A stretch of DNA of 64,000 bases, from assembly GCF_026262625.1 (NCBI RefSeq), contig NZ_SHNN01000002.1, forward strand, positions 620,001 through 684,000. Reading direction: 5' to 3'. Made by a program: the position numbers and the translations under genes. The notes beneath the pieces were generated by a model that was given only the letters and a program-made list of their open reading frames with translations, was not told the DNA's origin and made no database searches. Position 1 is the stretch's first letter; each line of letters begins with the position of its first letter. Shown one piece after another: positions 1 through 10,872 of the stretch. This DNA is from Candidatus Litorirhabdus singularis. GTDB taxonomy: Bacteria > Pseudomonadota > Gammaproteobacteria > Pseudomonadales > Halieaceae.

Positions 1-414
1 ATAACCCAGCCCGTTGCCTATACCATCAATAAAGCTGGGCACGGGTGCGTTCTTCATGGCGAAGGCCTCGGCCCGCCCCATGACAATACAGTTGGTAATA
101 ATCAGGCCGACAAATACCGACAACTGCTTGCTGATGCCGTAAGCCACGGCCTTAAGCACCTGGTCCACTACAATCACCAGCGAGGCAATAATAATCATCT
201 GCACAATAATCCGAATGCTACTCGGCACATGATTGCGCACTGTGGAGATAAAGAACCCGGAGAATGCTGTCACCAGGGTCAGTGCGATACACATCACCAC
301 CGTCACCTGCATCGAAGAAGTTACCGCCAGCGCCGAACAGATACCCAGTATCTGTAAAGCGATCGGGTTCTCCTTGAAAATCGGCGTCGTCAGCGTGTCT
401 TTCAAAGTCGCCAT
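1..414 (-). CDS. nqrD: Na+-translocating NADH:quinone reductase subunit D (partial)
   Basis: This is the first 138 codons of NqrD; the 3' end lies outside the window. NqrD is an integral membrane subunit of the sodium pump that oxidises NADH and reduces ubiquinone; NqrD and NqrE together form part of the ion channel and bind an iron centre. The translation begins MATLKDTL and contains several hydrophobic segments, an FSGFFIS motif and an [14 protein letters not shown] motif with the conserved cysteine, all typical of the family. ATG at 414-412 sits one base beyond the nqrC stop, as expected in the nqrABCDEF operon. Confidence 0.95.
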   Translation of the reverse strand, partial: MATLKDTLTTPIFKENPIALQILGICSALAVTSSMQVTVVMCIALTLVTAFSGFFISTVRNHVPSSIRIIVQMIIIASLVIVVDQVLKAVAYGISKQLSVFVGLIITNCIVMGRAEAFAMKNAPVPSFIDGIGNGLGY

Positions 415-415
415 G

Positions 416-1186
416 TTATGCGTCTCCCGCTTTCAATTTTTCTAAAAATGGACCAAAGCCCTGTTGCCCCATCCAGAAATGCACCATATTGGTAACACCA
501 CGACTGGTCAGCGTGGCACCGGCCAGACCGTCTACCTGATATTCAGACCCGGCACGAGTTTTATCCACACTGCCCTTGATCAGTTCCAGCGCCACCGCCT
601 GGTCCTGATAGATTTTCTTACCCGGCCAGCTAGCTTTCCAGCGCGGGTTATCAATCTCGCCACCCAGCCCCGGGGTTTCTCCGTGCTCATAAAAGCCCAG
701 CCCTGCCACGGTATTCAAATCTGACTGTAGTGCCACAAAACCATACATGGTCGACCATAAGCCATAACCGTGCAGTGGTAGCACCACTTTCTCTAACTCG
801 CCTTGCTCACGCACCAGATACACTAGAGCGTAATTTGAGCGGCGCCTGACCTTAGCAACGTCCTGCTCGGAGCTCAAAACCAGCGAAGTTGAGGGGTTCT
901 TGGCAGACTTACGCTGATCGAAGCTCTCCGGGTCCATACCCTCGACAAATTCGCCCGTATCGAGATCAACCAGGCGAGTTTCAATGCGCGAGAACTGCTC
1001 GGCTATGGGAGTGCCCTCTTCAAGCAGCCCGGCCGCGGCCAGAATATTACGATTACGATCGTCGAGCTTGTTGGCAACCTGCATGTCTTTCAACGCTACC
1101 GCTGCGCCAGAAACAAGTACCGAACACACTACGCAAAGCGATACCGCTACGATGAGAGTTTTCTGAATGGAATCATTATTAGCCAC
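416..1186 (-). CDS. nqrC: Na+-translocating NADH:quinone reductase subunit C
   Basis: NqrC is a 256-residue inner-membrane protein with one N-terminal transmembrane helix (after a short NNDS start) and a periplasmic domain carrying covalent FMN. The FMN-acceptor motif appears near the C terminus as LAGATLTS, putting the flavinylated threonine at about residue 225, the position known in Vibrio NqrC. I place the start at the GTG at 1186, which has a GGAGA ribosome site seven bases upstream and overlaps the end of nqrB by 8 bases. A longer reading up to 1231 adds a stretch without family character. Confidence 0.95.
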   Translation of the reverse strand: MANNDSIQKTLIVAVSLCVVCSVLVSGAAVALKDMQVANKLDDRNRNILAAAGLLEEGTPIAEQFSRIETRLVDLDTGEFVEGMDPESFDQRKSAKNPSTSLVLSSEQDVAKVRRRSNYALVYLVREQGELEKVVLPLHGYGLWSTMYGFVALQSDLNTVAGLGFYEHGETPGLGGEIDNPRWKASWPGKKIYQDQAVALELIKGSVDKTRAGSEYQVDGLAGATLTSRGVTNMVHFWMGQQGFGPFLEKLKAGDA

Positions 1187-2375
1187 GGGCAAGTCTCCGT
1201 TTGATATTCGACTGCACCACAAAGTGGTCAATTAACGGAGCAAAAAGATTGGCAAACAATATGGCCAGCATCATGCCCTCGGGGAACGCCGGGTTAACCA
1301 CTCGAATCAATACCACCATGACGCCTATCAACCCACCAAACCAGAGCTTGCCGGTATTGGTCATCGCAGCAGACACCGGATCGGTTGCCATAAAGACCAT
1401 ACCAAAGGCAAAGCTTCCAACTACCAAGTGCCAGTACCACGGCACAGCAAACATCGGGTTAGTGCCCGTGTCCAACACATTAAACAGTGTCGATAAGGCG
1501 ATCATACCCAGCATCACACCCAGCATAATGCGCCAGGACGCTATCCGGGTTACCAGCAATACCAGCATACCCAGCCCAATAGCCAGCGTAGACGTCTCAC
1601 CAATTGATCCCTGCATATTGCCCATAAAGGCCTGCCCCCATTGCAGTGACTGCTGCAGTGTAGCAACGCCCTCTGTCGCCATGATCGACAGAGCAGTAGC
1701 GCCGGTATAACCGTCTACCGCAGTCCAAACGGAATCACCAGACAACTGCGCTGGATAAGCAAAGAACAGAAACGCACGCCCGGTAAGCGCTGGGTTGAGA
1801 AAGTTCTTACCGGTTCCACCAAACACTTCCTTACCGATAACCACACCAAAGCTGATGCCCATTGCCACCTGCCACAGGGGGATATCCGGTGGGCATATCA
1901 AGGCAAACAGAACCGATGTGACAAAGAAACCTTCGTTAACCTCGTGACCCCGTTTGATTGCAAACAGGATTTCCCAGGCGATACCGACCAAAAAGGTCGT
2001 TATATAGATAGGCATAAAGTAGACGGCGCCAAACCAGAAGCAATCCCAGAGGCTGGTGGGATCGTTACCGGCCAACAGACCGATGAGCGGCCCATGCCAG
2101 TCTGTAATGCCACCGGTGCCGGCGGCCATCACGGTATTGGCCTGAAAGCCGAGATTGTACATGCCGTAAAACATAGCTGGGAAAGTCGCCAACCACACGG
2201 TGATCATGATCCGCTTGAGGTCTACGCCATCGCGCACATGAGCCGTACTGCGGGTCACTGAATCCGGCGAGTACAAAAAGGTGTCAAACACCTCATACAG
2301 CGCGTAGAAATTCTGCAGCTTACCGCCTTCCTGGAAGTGGTGCTCGACACCATCGAGCATTTTACGCAAACCCAC
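1179..2375 (-). CDS. nqrB: Na+-translocating NADH:quinone reductase subunit B
   Basis: NqrB is the large membrane subunit (398 residues here) that carries covalent FMN and riboflavin and couples electron transfer to sodium movement. It starts MGLRKMLD, has about ten hydrophobic segments, and shows the FMN-threonine motif GYTGATALS at residues 222-230, with Thr227 as the likely flavinylated residue. The conserved [17 protein letters not shown] loop is present at about 181-197. It begins two bases after the nqrA stop and overlaps nqrC, so translation of the operon is probably coupled. Confidence 0.97.
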   Translation of the reverse strand: MGLRKMLDGVEHHFQEGGKLQNFYALYEVFDTFLYSPDSVTRSTAHVRDGVDLKRIMITVWLATFPAMFYGMYNLGFQANTVMAAGTGGITDWHGPLIGLLAGNDPTSLWDCFWFGAVYFMPIYITTFLVGIAWEILFAIKRGHEVNEGFFVTSVLFALICPPDIPLWQVAMGISFGVVIGKEVFGGTGKNFLNPALTGRAFLFFAYPAQLSGDSVWTAVDGYTGATALSIMATEGVATLQQSLQWGQAFMGNMQGSIGETSTLAIGLGMLVLLVTRIASWRIMLGVMLGMIALSTLFNVLDTGTNPMFAVPWYWHLVVGSFAFGMVFMATDPVSAAMTNTGKLWFGGLIGVMVVLIRVVNPAFPEGMMLAILFANLFAPLIDHFVVQSNIKRRLARG

Positions 2376-2377
2376 GA

Positions 2378-3721
2378 TCAGCCCTCCTTTTCTATCATGT
2401 TGAGGTTATCCCGCAGAATCGGCCCGTATTCATATTTACCTGCGCATACGTAACTGCATAACGCCAGGTCTTCTTCTTCCAACTCAAGACAACCAAGACT
2501 CTGTGCAGTTTCGGTATCACCCACTACCAGCGCTCGCAGTAGTTGGGTCGGCAGCACATCCAGCGGCATCACCTTCTCGTAGCTGCCCGTCGGCACCAAC
2601 GCGCGCTCGCTGCCATTGGTCGTTGTGGTCATTGGCAGCAACTTGCGCGGCAGTATGCTGGTCAAGTAAATCCCCAGACTGCTGTGCTTGCTGGCGCCGG
2701 GTGAAAGCCAACCCATAAACTCGCGGTGGTGACCCTCTAACAATACCGATACCTGATTGTGGTAACGCCCCAGATAAGCAGTGCCTGCCTGAACCTTACG
2801 GCCCCCAAGAACAGAGCCTGAAATAATACGATTGTCACCGGACTTTAACTCACCCGCGCAAAGCGCCTGCAAGTCAGCGCCCAAGCGAGTACGCAACAAA
2901 CGCGGCCGCTCCACTTGTGGGCCACCGAGTGATATCACCCGCGTGGTATAAATCTCACCATCGAGGAACAGACGGCCTATGGCAATCACGTCCTGATAGC
3001 CGACAGTCCACACTGTACGGTTAACGCTGGCTGGCATCAAATGATGAATATGCGTGCCCGGTAACCCGGCTGGATGCGGTCCGGCGAATTGTTGCGCCTC
3101 GAGTTTGTTGCTGGTTCCGGCGGGCACTTCACTGCCCGCGGCGCTGCAGACATAGACTTTACCGTCGCTGAGCATGGCCAGCAGATCCTGACCCAGAGCA
3201 AAGGCTTCGGCCTGTTCCTGAATGACCAGCGCCGGGTTAGCCGCCAAGGGATGGGTGTCCATAGCGCTAATAAAAATAGCAGCCGGCGCAGCGTCATGGG
3301 CGGGAATCTTACTGAAAGGCCGTGTACGCAGTGACGTCCAGAGCCCGGACGACTGCAGTTGCTGTCGCACGGCCTGGGCATCAAGGCTGCGGGCCTGCTC
3401 TGCGCTCACTGGGGTAAAGCGCACGGCCTCATCACCGTCGACATCAATGACTACCGACTGCAATACTCGCCTGGAACCACGATTAATCGCGGCAATTGTC
3501 CCGGCTGCAGGTGCAGTGAAAGAGATACCAGGATTTTTCTTGTCGGTGAAGAGCTCTTGACCCTTTTTCACGCTGTCGCCGACCTGAACTGCCATGGTGG
3601 GCTTCATGCCCTCATAGTCAAAGCCGACCAAGGCCACGGACCGTGCCGGAGCGCAATCGTCTATGGCCTGCTCCGGCTGACCGGATATGGGAATATCCAT
3701 ACCCCGCTTAAGCTTTATCAT
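2378..3721 (-). CDS. nqrA: Na+-translocating NADH:quinone reductase subunit A
   Basis: NqrA is the cytoplasmic, cofactor-free subunit associated with quinone binding. I choose the ATG at 3721, giving [14 protein letters not shown] and 447 residues, the normal family size. Upstream extension to 3850 reads through a likely promoter and lacks homology. The biotin/lipoyl-like barrel with [12 protein letters not shown] is visible near residues 50-65, as is the conserved [20 protein letters not shown]-type C terminus. This is the first gene of the nqr operon. Downstream nqrB follows after two bases. Confidence 0.97.
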   Translation of the reverse strand: MIKLKRGMDIPISGQPEQAIDDCAPARSVALVGFDYEGMKPTMAVQVGDSVKKGQELFTDKKNPGISFTAPAAGTIAAINRGSRRVLQSVVIDVDGDEAVRFTPVSAEQARSLDAQAVRQQLQSSGLWTSLRTRPFSKIPAHDAAPAAIFISAMDTHPLAANPALVIQEQAEAFALGQDLLAMLSDGKVYVCSAAGSEVPAGTSNKLEAQQFAGPHPAGLPGTHIHHLMPASVNRTVWTVGYQDVIAIGRLFLDGEIYTTRVISLGGPQVERPRLLRTRLGADLQALCAGELKSGDNRIISGSVLGGRKVQAGTAYLGRYHNQVSVLLEGHHREFMGWLSPGASKHSSLGIYLTSILPRKLLPMTTTTNGSERALVPTGSYEKVMPLDVLPTQLLRALVVGDTETAQSLGCLELEEEDLALCSYVCAGKYEYGPILRDNLNMIEKEG

Positions 3722-3788
3722 TGCAAATGCCTGTGCGAATGTTAACAAATGTGAATGGAGTGGGAAGTGACCGTCCCAAATCGCGCGC

Positions 3789-3817
3789 ATTATAAGGAAT
3801 TCGCCCGCGTTGCGCCA
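3789..3817 (-). promoter_or_regulatory. candidate nqr operon promoter
   Basis: Reading the minus strand, a perfect TATAAT lies at 3794-3789 followed by a GC-rich discriminator, about 70 bases before the nqrA ATG. The matching -35 region (TGGCGC at 17-base spacing) is poor, so the promoter may depend on an activator. Assignment rests on the -10 only. Confidence 0.4.
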
Positions 3818-3894
3818 CAGGATCGGCGTCACACAGTTGATTTTGCACAAGTTTTTGCAGGTAGCACGGCATCTGGCCCGCTCCCGACGCCAAC

Positions 3895-5364
3895 TCAGTC
3901 GACTTTGGGGTAGCTCGAGTAGTGAATACCGGCCATTTGCTCAAGAATCCGGAACACCTGGCAGCTATAACCAAACTCATTGTCATACCACAGATAAATG
4001 ACTGCCTGCTTGCCATTGACGATGGTAGCTTCGGAATCAAAGACACAGGCGTGGCGGGAGCCGACAAAGTCACTGGACACGACTTCCGGGGAATTCGAGT
4101 AATCAATCTGTTTGCGTAGCGGTGAATGCAAGGCCACTCCGCGCATGTACTCATTCAATTCCTGAGCCGTAATCTCTTGCTTTAAGCTCAAATTCAAAAT
4201 CGCCATAGAGACATTCGGTGTGGGCACGCGAATAGCGTTCCCTGTGAGCTTGCCCAGCAGCTGCGGCAACACTTTGCCAACCGCTTTGGCAGCGCCCGTC
4301 TCTGTCAAAACCATATTCAGAACGGCGCTGCGACCGCGTCGATCGGCCTTGTGGTAGTTATCAATAAGGTTCTGATCGTTGGTATAAGCGTGCACAGTTT
4401 CAACGTGGCCTGTGATGATGCCGTATTCATCATCCAGCGCCTTAAGAGGCGGTGCTATGGCATTGGTGGTGCACGATGCTGCAGAAATGATGTCGTCAGA
4501 ATCCATGATCTCCTCATCATTAATGCCGTGTACGATGTTCTTCATCTCGCCCTTACCAGGCGCCGTAAGAATCACTTTACTCGCACCTTTGCACTGCAGG
4601 TGCTGAGAGAGCCCCTCAGAATCACGCCACATACCGGTGTTATCAATAATAATAGCGTTTTCGATGCCGTATTCGGTGTAATCCACTTCGGCGGGGGAAT
4701 TGGCGTAGATGACCTTGACTTCATTACCATTGGCAACAAAAGACTGCCGCTCTTCGTCAACTCGGATAGTCCCATCAAACGGACCATGTACTGAATCTCT
4801 GCGCAGCAGGCTGGCGCGCTTGACCAAATCGTTGGCTGCCTTACCCCTGCGTACCACAATGGCGCGCAACCGCAGCGTATCTCCGCCCTCTGCTTTCTCA
4901 ACCAGCAAACGCGCCATCAGTCGGCCGATACGACCAAAGCCGTATAGCACAACATCGCGTGGCTTAACGACGGGTTTGGCATTACTGCCTATCAGCTCAC
5001 TGACGACCTGTTTAACGTACTTCTTAACGCTCAGTCCTGCCGGACGGCCTTCAGCTTCATAATCAACCGCAATACGGCCCACATCAATGTGCGCAGTGCC
5101 CAAATCGAGGCTGGCAAGCGCTTTGATGACGGGATAGGTCTCGTATTCTGACAATTCATTCTGTTCGATCTGGCGGACGTAACGGTGATCCTGCATTAGG
5201 TCCAGCACCGAGCGGTTAACCAGCGAATGCCCATAGATATAGGTTTTAACGCTGTTCTCGCGGGATAACTTCCCCACCAGTGGAATCATGGCCTCTGCCA
5301 GAGCCTCACGCTCTTTCCAGTCCTTGAAATAATCACTCGGGCGCTCGCGTGTTTGATCGTTCAC
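3895..5364 (-). CDS. gap: long-form glyceraldehyde-3-phosphate dehydrogenase
   Basis: This is an NAD(P)-dependent phosphorylating GAPDH that interconverts glyceraldehyde-3-phosphate and 1,3-bisphosphoglycerate. The Rossmann motif [14 protein letters not shown] and the catalytic [10 protein letters not shown] (Cys298) are clear. At 489 residues it is longer than the usual ~335, because about 130 residues precede the nucleotide-binding domain; this matches the Pseudomonas/Vibrio long form found beside mfd and nqr. I prefer the GTG at 5364, preceded by AGGA eight bases upstream, over a TTG at 5430. It is divergent from mfd. Cofactor preference and direction in vivo cannot be read from sequence. 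Confidence 0.9.
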   Translation of the reverse strand: MNDQTRERPSDYFKDWKEREALAEAMIPLVGKLSRENSVKTYIYGHSLVNRSVLDLMQDHRYVRQIEQNELSEYETYPVIKALASLDLGTAHIDVGRIAVDYEAEGRPAGLSVKKYVKQVVSELIGSNAKPVVKPRDVVLYGFGRIGRLMARLLVEKAEGGDTLRLRAIVVRRGKAANDLVKRASLLRRDSVHGPFDGTIRVDEERQSFVANGNEVKVIYANSPAEVDYTEYGIENAIIIDNTGMWRDSEGLSQHLQCKGASKVILTAPGKGEMKNIVHGINDEEIMDSDDIISAASCTTNAIAPPLKALDDEYGIITGHVETVHAYTNDQNLIDNYHKADRRGRSAVLNMVLTETGAAKAVGKVLPQLLGKLTGNAIRVPTPNVSMAILNLSLKQEITAQELNEYMRGVALHSPLRKQIDYSNSPEVVSSDFVGSRHACVFDSEATIVNGKQAVIYLWYDNEFGYSCQVFRILEQMAGIHYSSYPKVD

Positions 5365-5401
5365 CGTATCATCCTGTAAGTCGGGGGGTCTTTGAGCCGG
5401 T

Positions 5402-5430
5402 ATTATCTTCGTATGGTGGCGCCGGCGCAA
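5402..5430 (-). promoter_or_regulatory. weak candidate promoter for gap
   Basis: On the minus strand GATAAT (5407-5402) lies 17 bases from TTGCGC (5430-5425). The -10 matches 5 of 6 consensus positions and the -35 matches 3 of 6. Position relative to the GTG at 5364 is reasonable, but the match is weak. Confidence 0.3.
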
Positions 5431-5477
5431 GCTAGCTACAATACGCGCCCGAGATTCCCGTCACAGTTTGTAAATAA

Positions 5478-8400
5478 ATGTTTAATGAACTCCTGCAACA
5501 GTTAGCCCAAGCAGCACCTGAACACTCCCGTACCGCCATTGGACCCGTTCACGGTAGCGCTGCCGCGCGCCTGATCGTCGAACGTGCAGAAAGCGGCCCG
5601 CTGCAATTAGTCATCACCTCGGACGGTCAGGGTGGCAGCCAGTTACTGCGCGAACTCGATTTTTACGGCCGTGGCCGCGATCTTTCGATTCTGCGGTTCC
5701 CGGATTGGGAAACTCTGCCCTACGATAATTTTTCGCCGCATCAGGATATTGTTTCCGAAAGACTACACGCGCTTTACCACCTACCCAACCTGCAAGGTGG
5801 CATTGTGGTGGTGCCAATCAGCACACTCATGCATCGCCTGCCGCCCACCGAATACGTCACCGGCTATAGCCTGGTACTAGAGCTGGGCCAGAAGCTGGAC
5901 CTTGAGGAGTTCCGCCGACGGCTTGAGCGCAATGGCTACCGCAGTGTCGATACGGTCTTTGAGCATGGCGAATACGCAATGCGCGGCTCACTGTTTGATA
6001 TATACCCTATGGGCAGTCGGCTGCCCTTTCGCATCGATATGCTGGATGACGAAATAGAAACACTGCGCACCTTTGACCCGGAGACCCAGCGCACCATCGA
6101 GCAAGTTGATGCTATTGACCTGCTGCCGGCTCGAGAGTTTGCCCTCGACCGTCGCTCAATTATGCGCTTTCAGGACAATTGGCTGGCGGCCTTCGACGTC
6201 GATCACGACGCCTGCCCCATGTACAGTGAAGTCGGCGCGGGACGGATACCCGGCGGCTGCGAATACTACCTGCCGCTATTCTTTGAACACTGCGCAACTC
6301 TATTTGACTACTTACCTGACGACTGCCAGGTGAGCGCCATCGGCTCCCACCATTCTGCCGCTGAACATTTCTGGTCTGAGATCACGCACCGTTTTGAGGA
6401 ATATGGCGTCGACCCGCGCCGCCCGCTGCTGCCGCCTACGCGCGGTTTCTTAACCGTGGCAGAACTCTACAGCGAATTGGGCCAACATCATTTGCTGGAG
6501 TTGCGCACCGAACCAGACGCCCCTACTCATATGTCTCCAGGGCTTCTACCACCGCCGGACCTCAGCCTGGACCAGAGCGCTCGCTCACCTGCGCTGCGGA
6601 TCGCGCACTTCGTTGAGGAGCACCATGGCCCTGTTTTACTGTGCGCGGAATCGGCAGGTCGGCGTGAGATTCTGTTGGAGTCTCTGGCTGAGCTTAAACT
6701 GCACCCAACCGAGTACGCCGGGTGGGACGAGTTTATCAGCGCCGGTGCTGACTTCGGCATTAGCACCGCACCTATTGATCGCGGAGTATATTTTGGTGAC
6801 GATGCGCCAACACTTATCTGCGAAGCACAGCTATTTGGCAACCGCATCGCCCAGCGCCGGCGCCGCGAAACCAGCGCAGCGCAAACCGCCAATGCATTCA
6901 GAGACATCAACGAATTGCGCCCAGGCGTGCCCGTCGTGCACTTTGATCATGGTGTGGGCCGCTATCTGGGACTTGAATCACTGGATGTGGACGAGCAGCT
7001 CACTGAATTTATTGCGCTAGCCTATGCAGAGGGTGCAAAACTCTATGTGCCAGTGGCATCCCTGCATCTGATCAGCCGCTATGCCGGAGCTGATCCCGAA
7101 ATAGCACCACTGCACCGTCTCGGCAGTGATAGCTGGCAGAAGGCACGCCGGAAAGCGGCGGAGAAAGTTAACGATGTGGCCGCTGAGCTACTGGAGATAT
7201 ACGCGCGCAGAGAGGCTAAAGAAGGCTATCAGTTCAAACTCGAACCCGGGCCCTACGAGCAGTTCAGTGACGCCTTCCCGTTCGAGGAAACCCCGGATCA
7301 GGTGGATTCTATTAAGGCCGTCGTGGATGACATGACCAGTGCGCGAGTCATGGACAGACTGGTTTGTGGCGACGTCGGCTTTGGGAAAACGGAAGTAGCG
7401 ATGCGCGCCGCTTTTATCGCGGTACAGAATGCACGTCAGGTTGCGATACTGGTTCCCACCACCCTGCTGGCACAGCAGCACCACTCATCATTTAGTGATC
7501 GCTTCGCCGACTGGCCAGTGCAAGTTGAAGTGCTGTCGCGCTTTCGTAGCGCGGCAGAACAAAGCGCTATTCTGGAGCGGGTCAAGAACGGGAAAGTTGA
7601 TATCCTGATTGGCACTCACAAGCTGCTCAATAGCAGTGTGACCTATCAGGATCTGGGGCTCCTTATTATTGATGAGGAACACCGCTTCGGGGTCAAACAA
7701 AAAGACTCGATCAAGGCACTGCGTGCCGAGGTCGATATCTTGACGCTGACCGCAACGCCGATACCCAGAACCCTGAACATGGCACTGGGTGGTATGCGCG
7801 ACCTATCCATTATAGCCACGCCACCTGCGCGCCGACTGTCTATAAAGACCTTTGTGCGCGAACATAACATTGGTCTGATTAAGGAAGCGGTACTGCGAGA
7901 AACCCTGCGTGGCGGCCAGGTCTATTATCTGCACAACGAAGTAAAAACCATTGAGGAGCGAGCACGCAAATTACGCGAGCTAGTGCCAGAATTGCGAGTA
8001 GCGGTTGCCCACGGACAAATGCGCGAACAGCAATTGGAGCAGGTGATGTCCGACTTCTATCACCAGAAGTTCCATGTACTGCTGTGCACTACCATTATCG
8101 AAACCGGTATCGACGTACCCAGCGCCAACACCATCATCATTGAACGCGCCGATCGCTTTGGTCTGGCGCAACTGCATCAGCTCCGGGGCCGTGTCGGGCG
8201 TTCGCACCATCAGGCGTACGCTTACCTGCTGTGCCCGCCCCGCTCTGCCATTACCACTGACGCAGAAAAGCGACTCGACGCGATTGAGGCTGCCGGTGAT
8301 CTCGGCGCTGGCTATCTACTGGCAACCCACGACCTGGAAATTCGTGGCGCTGGAGAATTGCTCGGCGAAGATCAGAGCGGACAAATCCACAGTGTTGGCT

Positions 8401-8942
8401 ACAGCTTATATATGGACATGCTGGAACGCGCGGTCACCTCGTTACGCAATGGCGAGATCCCGGATATTGATGACGACGGCAGGCGCGATACCGAAGTTAA
8501 CTTGCGCATACCGGCACTGATTCCAGATGACTACCTACCTGACATCAATACCCGACTCGTACTCTACAAACGCATCGCCGGCGCCCGCGACGATAGTGAT
8601 TTGCGCGAGATACAGGTAGAGATGATTGACCGCTTCGGTCTTTTACCGGAAGCTACCCGCAACCTGTTCACAATTACACAAACAAAACTGTTGGCTAGCG
8701 CGCTCGGTATTACCAAAATAGAGGCAGGAGATCGCGGTGGCAGTCTGGACTTTGCAGACAACACGCAGGTCGACCCGCTGGCACTGGTGAAACTGGTGCA
8801 AAAAGAACCACATATCTATCGTCTGGTGGGTGGCACCCGCTTGCGCTTTGACAGTGAACTTCCCGAGTTTGAGGAGCGATACCAATTCGTACAACAGCTA
8901 ATAGAAAAGATAAGCCCAGACAGCAGCGAAGCCGCAGCGTGA
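5478..8942 (+). CDS. mfd: transcription-repair coupling factor Mfd
   Basis: Mfd removes RNA polymerase stalled at DNA lesions and recruits UvrA. The 1154-residue protein has the expected order: a UvrB-like N-terminal region, an RNA-polymerase-interacting CarD-like domain around residues 478-535 (PGVPVVHFDHGVGRYLG), a SF2 translocase with Walker A GDVGFGKT at about 631-638 and DEEH box at about 732-735, and a C-terminal TRCF domain. The motif ERADRFGLAQLHQLRGRVGR is the motif V/VI region. Length is standard. It is followed by csiV through a GTGA overlap, so the two are probably co-translated. Confidence 0.97.
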   Translation: MFNELLQQLAQAAPEHSRTAIGPVHGSAAARLIVERAESGPLQLVITSDGQGGSQLLRELDFYGRGRDLSILRFPDWETLPYDNFSPHQDIVSERLHALYHLPNLQGGIVVVPISTLMHRLPPTEYVTGYSLVLELGQKLDLEEFRRRLERNGYRSVDTVFEHGEYAMRGSLFDIYPMGSRLPFRIDMLDDEIETLRTFDPETQRTIEQVDAIDLLPAREFALDRRSIMRFQDNWLAAFDVDHDACPMYSEVGAGRIPGGCEYYLPLFFEHCATLFDYLPDDCQVSAIGSHHSAAEHFWSEITHRFEEYGVDPRRPLLPPTRGFLTVAELYSELGQHHLLELRTEPDAPTHMSPGLLPPPDLSLDQSARSPALRIAHFVEEHHGPVLLCAESAGRREILLESLAELKLHPTEYAGWDEFISAGADFGISTAPIDRGVYFGDDAPTLICEAQLFGNRIAQRRRRETSAAQTANAFRDINELRPGVPVVHFDHGVGRYLGLESLDVDEQLTEFIALAYAEGAKLYVPVASLHLISRYAGADPEIAPLHRLGSDSWQKARRKAAEKVNDVAAELLEIYARREAKEGYQFKLEPGPYEQFSDAFPFEETPDQVDSIKAVVDDMTSARVMDRLVCGDVGFGKTEVAMRAAFIAVQNARQVAILVPTTLLAQQHHSSFSDRFADWPVQVEVLSRFRSAAEQSAILERVKNGKVDILIGTHKLLNSSVTYQDLGLLIIDEEHRFGVKQKDSIKALRAEVDILTLTATPIPRTLNMALGGMRDLSIIATPPARRLSIKTFVREHNIGLIKEAVLRETLRGGQVYYLHNEVKTIEERARKLRELVPELRVAVAHGQMREQQLEQVMSDFYHQKFHVLLCTTIIETGIDVPSANTIIIERADRFGLAQLHQLRGRVGRSHHQAYAYLLCPPRSAITTDAEKRLDAIEAAGDLGAGYLLATHDLEIRGAGELLGEDQSGQIHSVGYSLYMDMLERAVTSLRNGEIPDIDDDGRRDTEVNLRIPALIPDDYLPDINTRLVLYKRIAGARDDSDLREIQVEMIDRFGLLPEATRNLFTITQTKLLASALGITKIEAGDRGGSLDFADNTQVDPLALVKLVQKEPHIYRLVGGTRLRFDSELPEFEERYQFVQQLIEKISPDSSEAAA

Positions 8943-9994
8943 GAGGTCAGGCGTGCCTGCTGATGATGCTGTGTATGGCCTGGTCGAGCTCAAGCAGTGC
9001 CCAGCACGATACCAACTGGTATCAGGTCGAATTGCTGGTGTTCAATTACCTCACGCCACGCACCAATGAGAAATGGCCCATCTATCCAGAGCTGGGTTAC
9101 CCGGACTACATGCAGGCGCTAGAAGACATCACCACCGACAACAATGCTGCTCGCGACATGGAATTTGTTACGCTTGAAACCGCCGCCGCTGAACCCATAG
9201 ACTTGTTTTGGGAGCGGAGTCTGGAGAGCCTCTGGCAGGAGGTAGGCGAGCTGGAGCGTAATGCTCAAGTACTGGCACCGACGGCAGATTCGAACAGCAC
9301 GGCGACGGCCGTGTATAAATTGTCCGTTCCCGCCGCGTTCTCAAGACTACCCGCCAGCGCTCAACAATTTCGAGATGAGGTAGATCTCATTCGACGCAGC
9401 GCTGACCTGCATCTGCTCTATCATGAAAGTTGGCTACAGCCGATGCGCGGGCGTGATCGAAGCATCGCCATGGTGCTGGACAGCGACGAGAAACGCGGGG
9501 CCTATCCGGTACTTCAGGGCAGCATTCTGTTGCATGTCTCGCGCTATTTACACATCGAAACCGACCTTTGGGTGAACATCGAGGCCTCAGGTCAAGGTCG
9601 CGGACGCTATCTGTCACCGCCACCACCACCGGTGCAGGCATCAAGCACTGCCGCTTGGCAATTTCGTATTGAAACCAGTGAAATGGACTTTAGTATGGCG
9701 CCTGATGAGCCGTTAATGGCTGGATCAGAAGTCGTTTCTGCGCAACAACTGGCAGACGCTCTGGCTCTACCCAGCAGCCCTTGGTACGATTTTGCTCAAC
9801 CGGTTCAGGTAACGCAGCGACGGCGTATGCGCAGCAGCGAAGTACACTTTATAGACCATCCGCTGGTGGGTATCATTGTCACTGTAACGCCTTATGAATT
9901 CTTGCCGTTTATCGATCCACAGGCAGCATCTGACGCCACGGCAGCAGTGGCCGACCCTACTGGCGTAGCAAAAACCGTTGCAGCCAGCCGCTAA
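8939..9994 (+). CDS. csiV: CsiV-family periplasmic protein
   Basis: A 351-residue protein of the CsiV family (PF10972 type), described as peptidoglycan-binding and linked to cell division in the Vibrio/Pseudomonas lineage. A signal peptide (MRGQACLLMMLCMAW...SSSA/Q) is followed by the family start NWYQVELLVFNYL and, near the C terminus, the hallmark EVHFIDHPLVGIIVTVTPYE. The GTG start overlaps the mfd stop by four bases. Its 3' end overlaps the convergent phosphorylase gene by 38 bases. Role is inferred from family membership; nothing catalytic is visible. Confidence 0.8.
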   Translation: MRGQACLLMMLCMAWSSSSSAQHDTNWYQVELLVFNYLTPRTNEKWPIYPELGYPDYMQALEDITTDNNAARDMEFVTLETAAAEPIDLFWERSLESLWQEVGELERNAQVLAPTADSNSTATAVYKLSVPAAFSRLPASAQQFRDEVDLIRRSADLHLLYHESWLQPMRGRDRSIAMVLDSDEKRGAYPVLQGSILLHVSRYLHIETDLWVNIEASGQGRGRYLSPPPPPVQASSTAAWQFRIETSEMDFSMAPDEPLMAGSEVVSAQQLADALALPSSPWYDFAQPVQVTQRRRMRSSEVHFIDHPLVGIIVTVTPYEFLPFIDPQAASDATAAVADPTGVAKTVAASR

Positions 9995-10697
9995 CATTGA
10001 CTGCTTGCTGCTGCAGAATTTCGTGCATTGCCGCTTCGGTAATGGGCTGAGTATCAAGCCCCGCTCCCCAATTGACGACGATACACAAGGCCGCATAATC
10101 AAGCCCTAACTCTGCCGCTAATGCCGCCTCAGGCATGCCGGTCATACCGACCACATCACATCCGTCTTGAGCCAGCCGCCTAATCTCCGCCGCGGTCTCC
10201 AGTCTGGGGCCCTGTGTGGCAGCGTATACACCTCCGTCGAGACATTCCACACCGGCATCAAGCGCTGCCTGAAGCAGGCACTCGCGCACACGATGGCTAT
10301 AAGGCTGAGTAAACTCAATATGCTCCAGACCAAGTTCGCCGCCATCGTAAAAGGTATGCTGCCGGCCCCACGTGTAGTCAATCAGCTGGTCGGGCACCGA
10401 CAAAATACCTGGCCCCATGGGCGCGCTAATACCCCCCACCGCGTTGACTGCAACCACCTGAGTCACGCCGAGTTCGCGCAGGGCCCAGAGATTCGCTCGG
10501 TAGTTGATCAGATGCGGGGGCAATCGATGCGGCACGCCATGACGTGCGAGAAAATAGGCCTGGCACTCGTTCAACTTTCCTGCCTGTATCGGGTGTGAGG
10601 GGGCACCCCAGGGCGTATCTGCCGTAAACTCCTGCAATGGAGTGAAACCCGGTAGCTGATTCAGTCCAGTGCCGCCAATAATTGCTGTAGTCGTCAC
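9957..10697 (-). CDS. S-methyl-5'-thioinosine/thioadenosine phosphorylase family
   Basis: A 246-residue purine nucleoside phosphorylase of the MTAP/MTIP type that splits methylthio-purine nucleosides with phosphate in polyamine/methionine salvage. It has AIIGGTGL at the N terminus, NAVGGI in the middle, TQGPRLETAAEIR for the sugar/phosphate site and the purine-site segment VVNWGAG. The asparagine in that segment, where adenine-specific MTAPs have aspartate, favours a 6-oxopurine, i.e. methylthioinosine, as in P. aeruginosa PA3004, which occupies the same place beside mfd/csiV. GTG at 10697 has AGAGG seven bases upstream; a TTG at 10712 is less likely. Confidence 0.85.
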   Translation of the reverse strand: MTTTAIIGGTGLNQLPGFTPLQEFTADTPWGAPSHPIQAGKLNECQAYFLARHGVPHRLPPHLINYRANLWALRELGVTQVVAVNAVGGISAPMGPGILSVPDQLIDYTWGRQHTFYDGGELGLEHIEFTQPYSHRVRECLLQAALDAGVECLDGGVYAATQGPRLETAAEIRRLAQDGCDVVGMTGMPEAALAAELGLDYAALCIVVNWGAGLDTQPITEAAMHEILQQQAVNVSGWLQRFLLRQ

Positions 10698-10872
10698 AAC
10701 TGTGCCTCTCAATGTTCATCTGTTTATACAATTTTCGCATTTATAGGTTAGGTGTTAATAGCCTGACAAGCTAAAAAACCAACCGACAGCGCGCGGAGAC
10801 CAGACCAGCTTCTGCTAAGCCATTGATAAGCTACCAAAAGTCTTTTTACGTAGACCAATTATCAATGTAAAC

